64,000 nt of DNA from Ecdyonurus torrentis (lineage: Eukaryota > Arthropoda > Insecta > Ephemeroptera > Heptageniidae). Under the pieces are notes generated by a model. The model ran no database searches. It had not been told where the DNA came from and saw only the letters and a program-made list of their open reading frames with translations. The stretch spans positions 1,125,538 through 1,189,537 of the forward strand of contig OX439132.1 of assembly GCA_949318235.1 (NCBI GenBank). Reading direction: 5' to 3'. Both the position numbers and the translations under genes were made by a program. This document shows positions 60,411 to 64,000 of the stretch, piece by piece (position 1 is the stretch's first letter; each line of letters begins with the position of its first letter).

Positions 60411-60880
60411 AAAAATAAATTAATAAATAAATAATCGTCTTTAATCAAAAAAATGCATAGAGAAAAAAAAACACAAATTTTTGAAAGGGCGAGGTTTAAG
60501 CCTGACAATATGTCTGGCCCACTCTTACACCTAACCACAACACAAAACATTTATGATAATCTTTGATTGCATACATAATTCTAATATGAGAGAAGTAGTA
60601 ATAATACTACGTAGCAAGGGAACAAAAGAAAAAAAAAAGTTACAATATTTTTAAAAAATAATAATAATAATAATAAAAAAACTAGTAATGAAGAATAAAA
60701 AAAAATCATAATAGAAGGGGGGAAAAAATAAATAAATAAATAAAATAAATAAAAAGTACTACAAGCGAAGCTGTTTGGCATTCAGATATGTGCGCCTATA
60801 ATCACTTTTAAATGTTGATAATGTCTTAGAATTTCTTAATCTACATGGCAGAGTATTCCATGCAAAGATATAATATTCCA
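60294..60880 (-). pseudogene. LINE 3' end: reverse transcriptase tail, 3' UTR and (TTTA)n
   Basis: Read on the minus strand: from about 60870 the sequence gives FAWNTLPCRLRNSKTLSTFK followed by SDYRRTYLN, the usual WN-LP/FK C-terminal motif of non-LTR reverse transcriptases. A 3' UTR with AGAGTGGGCCAGACATATTG and AGGCTTAAACCTCGCCC follows, and a (TTTA)n tail lies at 60429-60294. The same UTR segment occurs at 10200-10440. This shows that at least one of the TTTA arrays in the window is a retroelement tail. Confidence 0.75.
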
Positions 60881-61600
60881 ATATATTATATTCAATATGC
60901 ATGGTATTCGTCAATAATTAACAGACAGAAAAAGTCACAACACTTACATATAACATGCACAAACTTGGTGCTATACTTTTACATTTATATTTATATTACT
61001 ATATTTAAAACAATAAAAACAGCTGGGTTGGGCTCACTCTAGGGCCCTGGCTTTGTCAACAATTACTATTACTATAACACTGCTTCACGAGGTTTGAGGT
61101 CTTGTTGTCACCTGAACGTAAGAATTTCGAGTGTTTTTATCTCTGTTTACATCACACATTATATCGTTTCTGACCTTTAGTCAGCCTTATCAATCCTTAT
61201 CATAATAGTTCAAATAGCCACCAAACGTATCGCAGGGAATTCCCTCTAGAGTCTCTATAGAGGGAAATTTAACTCGATTCTAAGGAATCAGCCGAGAGTC
61301 GGAAGACATGTAAGGGACATATGGTATGAGACCATGTAATCACTAACTACTATAAATTTTACAGCTTTAATTATGTTGTATTCTCTCAAGTTTATTCACA
61401 TACATGCTCTTTTGTAGCAGGCGGGTGCCAGGCAGGTAGACCATAAAAAGAAATAACTGGCTTAATAAGTAATGCATACAAAAATTGAAGAAGTTTGGAC
61501 CTTATTGAGAGAGAGTTTACTAATTTAAGTAATTTTAATTGTATCTTAAATTAGGGGTTAAGAGTCACTGTAAATTTTTTTTTACTACAAAAGATGGATA
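60880..61600. other. Intergenic region
   Basis: No gene seen. GGCTCACTCTAGGGCCCTGG at 61029 is an inverted match to 37275-37292 and is probably a LINE 3' UTR piece. Confidence 0.5.
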
Positions 61601-61615
61601 CATAAATAATTTTAA

Positions 61616-61960
61616 GGGTTGTATATAGATGGCTTGTATCTCAGAATTTAACAAAAAAACTGTCAAATTTTATGATGCTATTTGAAAGTTAACAGTAACA
61701 GCTATATACCTATGATTAAATTTTCAGAACGCAGGACCATCAGATAAGAAAGAAAATAATTATTGAAATTAACATGAGCTCATATGGGACTAACACTTCA
61801 AAAAATCATAAGTTAAAATCCAGCATGGTGACCTCCCAATTTTTTTTTTACATTTTTGAAGATACCATATCCTATAATGTATCACTGTGCAAAATTTCAG
61901 ATTTGTCTTTCTTTAGAATTTTTTAAGTCAAATCCCGTAGTAGCTGATTTCCCGCCATAA
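61616..61960 (+). mobile_element. TTAA-flanked element family III, copy
   Basis: Starts GGGTTGTATATAGATGG and ends CCCGCCATAA, with TTAA at 61612-61615 and 61961-61964. The right end is slightly altered relative to 55363-55691. Confidence 0.82.
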
Positions 61961-62332
61961 TTAAAATAGTATTTCTATTGTAAAGTGGCATTTTTTTTGC
62001 GTTTTAGTATGCAAGTTTTTTAATGATTTCGGAAGCACTTCGGAAGAGATTAAGTGGACATACAATGATAGTCTGCAATGTTACACCTCTACTAAGGTCA
62101 AGCGTACCACCGTAATCAACACCCACAAATACTTAAAACCTGGCATGCAGAGAGAAAAAGAGACTATGATTCCTGATCTTGCTGACGTCACAATATAATA
62201 TTTTGGTTGTTCTCGTGATGTCATACAAGCCACGGAAGAGACCTGCAAGTTTTGAATGAACACAATTAACCTTGCCACTTGGTCCATACTAGAGAAAGTC
62301 CCTCTACTTCACCTGTATGTTGTGTTGTGTGG

Positions 62333-62369
62333 TATATAAGCCGTGCTTTGTGCTGCATACACATCACTT
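62333..62369 (+). promoter_or_regulatory. Core promoter of gene H
   Basis: TATATAAG at 62333-62340, preceded by TGTTGTGTGG, and an initiator ATCACTTG with its A at 62366 (31-33 bases). Confidence 0.85.
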
Positions 62370-62382
62370 GTCAACTACAATC

Positions 62383-63376
62383 ATGTTCAAACTGGTGAGT
62401 CGCAACGCACACAGATACAATACAGGTTATCGCTTTATCAAATTAATTAAAAGTTATTTTTTTTAAGTCTTAAAACACGTACAAGTATGTTTAGTATTCG
62501 TCATTTAAATATCTCCGAAATTGGTGCTGTAATTTTCTCAAAATTGCAAAATAAATAAAAAAAAAAAAAAAAAAAAAAAAAAAAGAAGGACTTCTCGCCA
62601 TAAGTGCAATGTTATAAATTAGGGACCCCTTTGCTTTTCCCGCATGATGTACCAATATCTCCATTAACTTTTATTTAAACGCGGACAAAAATAAACAATA
62701 AAAAATAAAATTACACTATTTTGTTTATACTATTATTTCAACTTTTCAGTTAGCGTATTAAGAGACCACCATAAAATTACAGTTTTATTTTGCAAAGCAC
62801 AATAAATTTTAGCAATTTAAAATAGCAGTATTTATGTATATGACATATAGATGTTGCATAAATTACGTAATATATTTTATCAATGTCAAAGTATATTCTT
62901 TAAATCAATATTTCATGATTATTTATTTATTGTTCACTCTGTTAATTAGTTATTATGTTTATTATGTGCATAGTTTCTAATTTTTTCCAATGTTCTTGCA
63001 GTTCGTATTCTGCGCCGTGTTGGCTTACGCCTCCGCTGGACTGGTTAGCTACGCCGGAGCCCCTGCTCTTAGCTACGCCGGAGCCCCCGCTCTCAGCTAC
63101 GCCGGAGCCCCTGCTCTCAGCTACGCCGGAGCCCCTTCTCTCAGCTACGCCGGAGCCCCTGCTCTTAGCTACGCTGGAGCCCCCGCTCTCAGCTACGCCG
63201 CCGCCCCTGCACTCACCTCCTACGCCGCAGGTCCCCTGGCCTATTCCGCTGGTATCGCCGCTGCTCCCCTCGCTTACTCCGCCGCCATCCCCGCCCCAGT
63301 GACTTACGCCAGCGGCTACAAGGTGGCTTACGCTACTGAGGCAGTCGAGCAACACGGCTACAAGATCGCTTACTAA
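62383..63376 (+). CDS. Gene H: short cuticle-type protein with SYAGAPAL repeats
   Basis: Exon 1 is 62383-62394 (MFKL, donor GTGAGT); exon 2 is 63002-63376 after TTCTTGCAG; the phase-0 intron is 607 bases. The product is about 128 residues. The signal peptide is MFKLFVFCAVLAYASA. From residue 17 come six SYAGAPAL/SYAGAPSL octapeptides in a row, then SYAAAPAL. Next come SYAAGPLAYSAG and the conserved end PAPVTYASGYKVAY with VEQHGYKIAY, shared with gene G. The octapeptide array is 24 bases per unit at DNA level with very few differences, so unit number may vary between individuals. The intron carries a poly-A run (62555-62584) and a GCATAATTTATGC remnant (62680-62884). Confidence 0.91.
62680..62884. 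mobile_element. Degraded GCATAATTTATGC MITE copy in intron 1 of gene H
   Basis: Starts CGCGGACAAAAATAAACAAT, with GATGTTGCATAAATTACGTA near the right end. The interior is decayed. Confidence 0.6.
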
Positions 63377-63475
63377 GACCACCATGTCAAGTGACGTCAC
63401 TATTTATTGTCTAGTTGTAGCAAATTGTTGTTGTTTGTACTGAAGGTCTGAAATGTCATCTCAATTACACCTCGT

Positions 63476-63481
63476 AATAAA
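63476..63481 (+). terminator. Poly(A) signal of gene H
   Basis: AATAAA 100 bases after the stop codon. Confidence 0.8.
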
Positions 63482-63809
63482 CTTTATGTCTCATCTAAAT
63501 ATGGATTTGTCTGTCTTTGCACCTGTCAAACATCGCCACGTATCACAAAATCTGTAGAAATTTATAAGTAAAAATAAAAAAAAAAGTTAAATTTTCAATA
63601 TTTTGGCTATAAGCAATTTTTTTTATTTTTACAACAGATTTTTTTTTCGCATTCTGCATACAAATAATTAATAATAGATTCTTGAAAAAACAAACATTCA
63701 TTGCTGAATAAAGTTTTAATTAATCACAGGTTAAATAAAAGACGCAATTCATGCTTCATTTATGTTAATATTGATGTTAATTTAAAAGATTACATAACTA
63801 TGTATAAGC

Positions 63810-63891
63810 AGGGGGCTGATTCTGTAAGCTGGTTTTCAACAAAATATTTTGAAAACGATCGGTTTGCAACAAAGTTCCAGAATCAGCCCCC
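63810..63891. mobile_element. Small MITE with GGGGGCTGATTCTG ends
   Basis: AGGGGGCTGATTCTGTAAG at the left mirrors GTTCCAGAATCAGCCCCCAG at the right over about 80 bases. There is no coding potential; the frame crossing it (63701-63898) is spurious. Confidence 0.78.
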
Positions 63892-64000
63892 AGTATAGTA
63901 CAGTACACTAAAACAGTAATTTGTTTATATAAAAAATTATTATTATTTATGTAGTTTTACTATATAATTGTAATCTATACTACTCAACATAATTACTGTT

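Overview
The window is nuclear DNA from an arthropod. The evidence is eight small intron-split genes for secreted, alanine/proline/tyrosine-rich cuticle-type proteins, TATA plus initiator core promoters with a 31-base spacing, AATAAA poly(A) signals, and very AT-rich flanks full of microsatellites and transposon remnants. The sequence does not identify the species or class (crustacean, chelicerate or other). A run of 200 N at 38801-39000 is an assembly gap.

Genes. Five genes (called here A to E: 5373-6888 +, 10754-11741 +, 13588-14562 -, 17640-18614 +, 21786-24689 +) are paralogues with a nearly invariant central block and AAPALSYA-type repeats. Gene F (35607-36570 -) is a different cuticle-type protein with DDEGQYRA repeats. 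Genes G (56223-56852 +) and H (62383-63376 +) are short SYAGAPAL-type paralogues sharing a C-terminus. All eight have the same plan: a 12-15 base first coding exon (MFKLV, MYKL or similar), a phase-0 intron of variable length, and a second exon holding the rest. Genes B to E also share a GA-rich box just upstream of TATA. The cluster reads as tandem and inverted duplications of structural exoskeleton genes, probably expressed together in epidermis.

Regions. 1-5300: AT-rich DNA with a nested pair of TTAA-flanked elements and a LINE fragment. 5300-24850: genes A-E, with a pure GATA array of about 470 bp between A and B and several palindromic elements between C and D. 24850-35450: no recognisable host gene; LINE debris, a 173-bp satellite array with higher-order structure (31437-33930), and several microsatellites. 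35450-36650: gene F. 36650-56000: no firm gene; repeats, the gap, long tetranucleotide arrays and many non-autonomous DNA transposons. 56000-63500: genes G and H separated by more elements.

The main discovery signal is the non-coding part. At least three unrelated sequence families end precisely at TTAA on both sides, with an empty-site comparison available inside a tandem repeat. A second family has a PIF/Harbinger-style element inserted with a TTA duplication. The satellite has a six-monomer periodicity. The five A-E genes keep a 264-base coding block almost identical even at silent sites, while their introns are unrelated or very different in length. No transposase, tRNA, rRNA or CRISPR was recognised.
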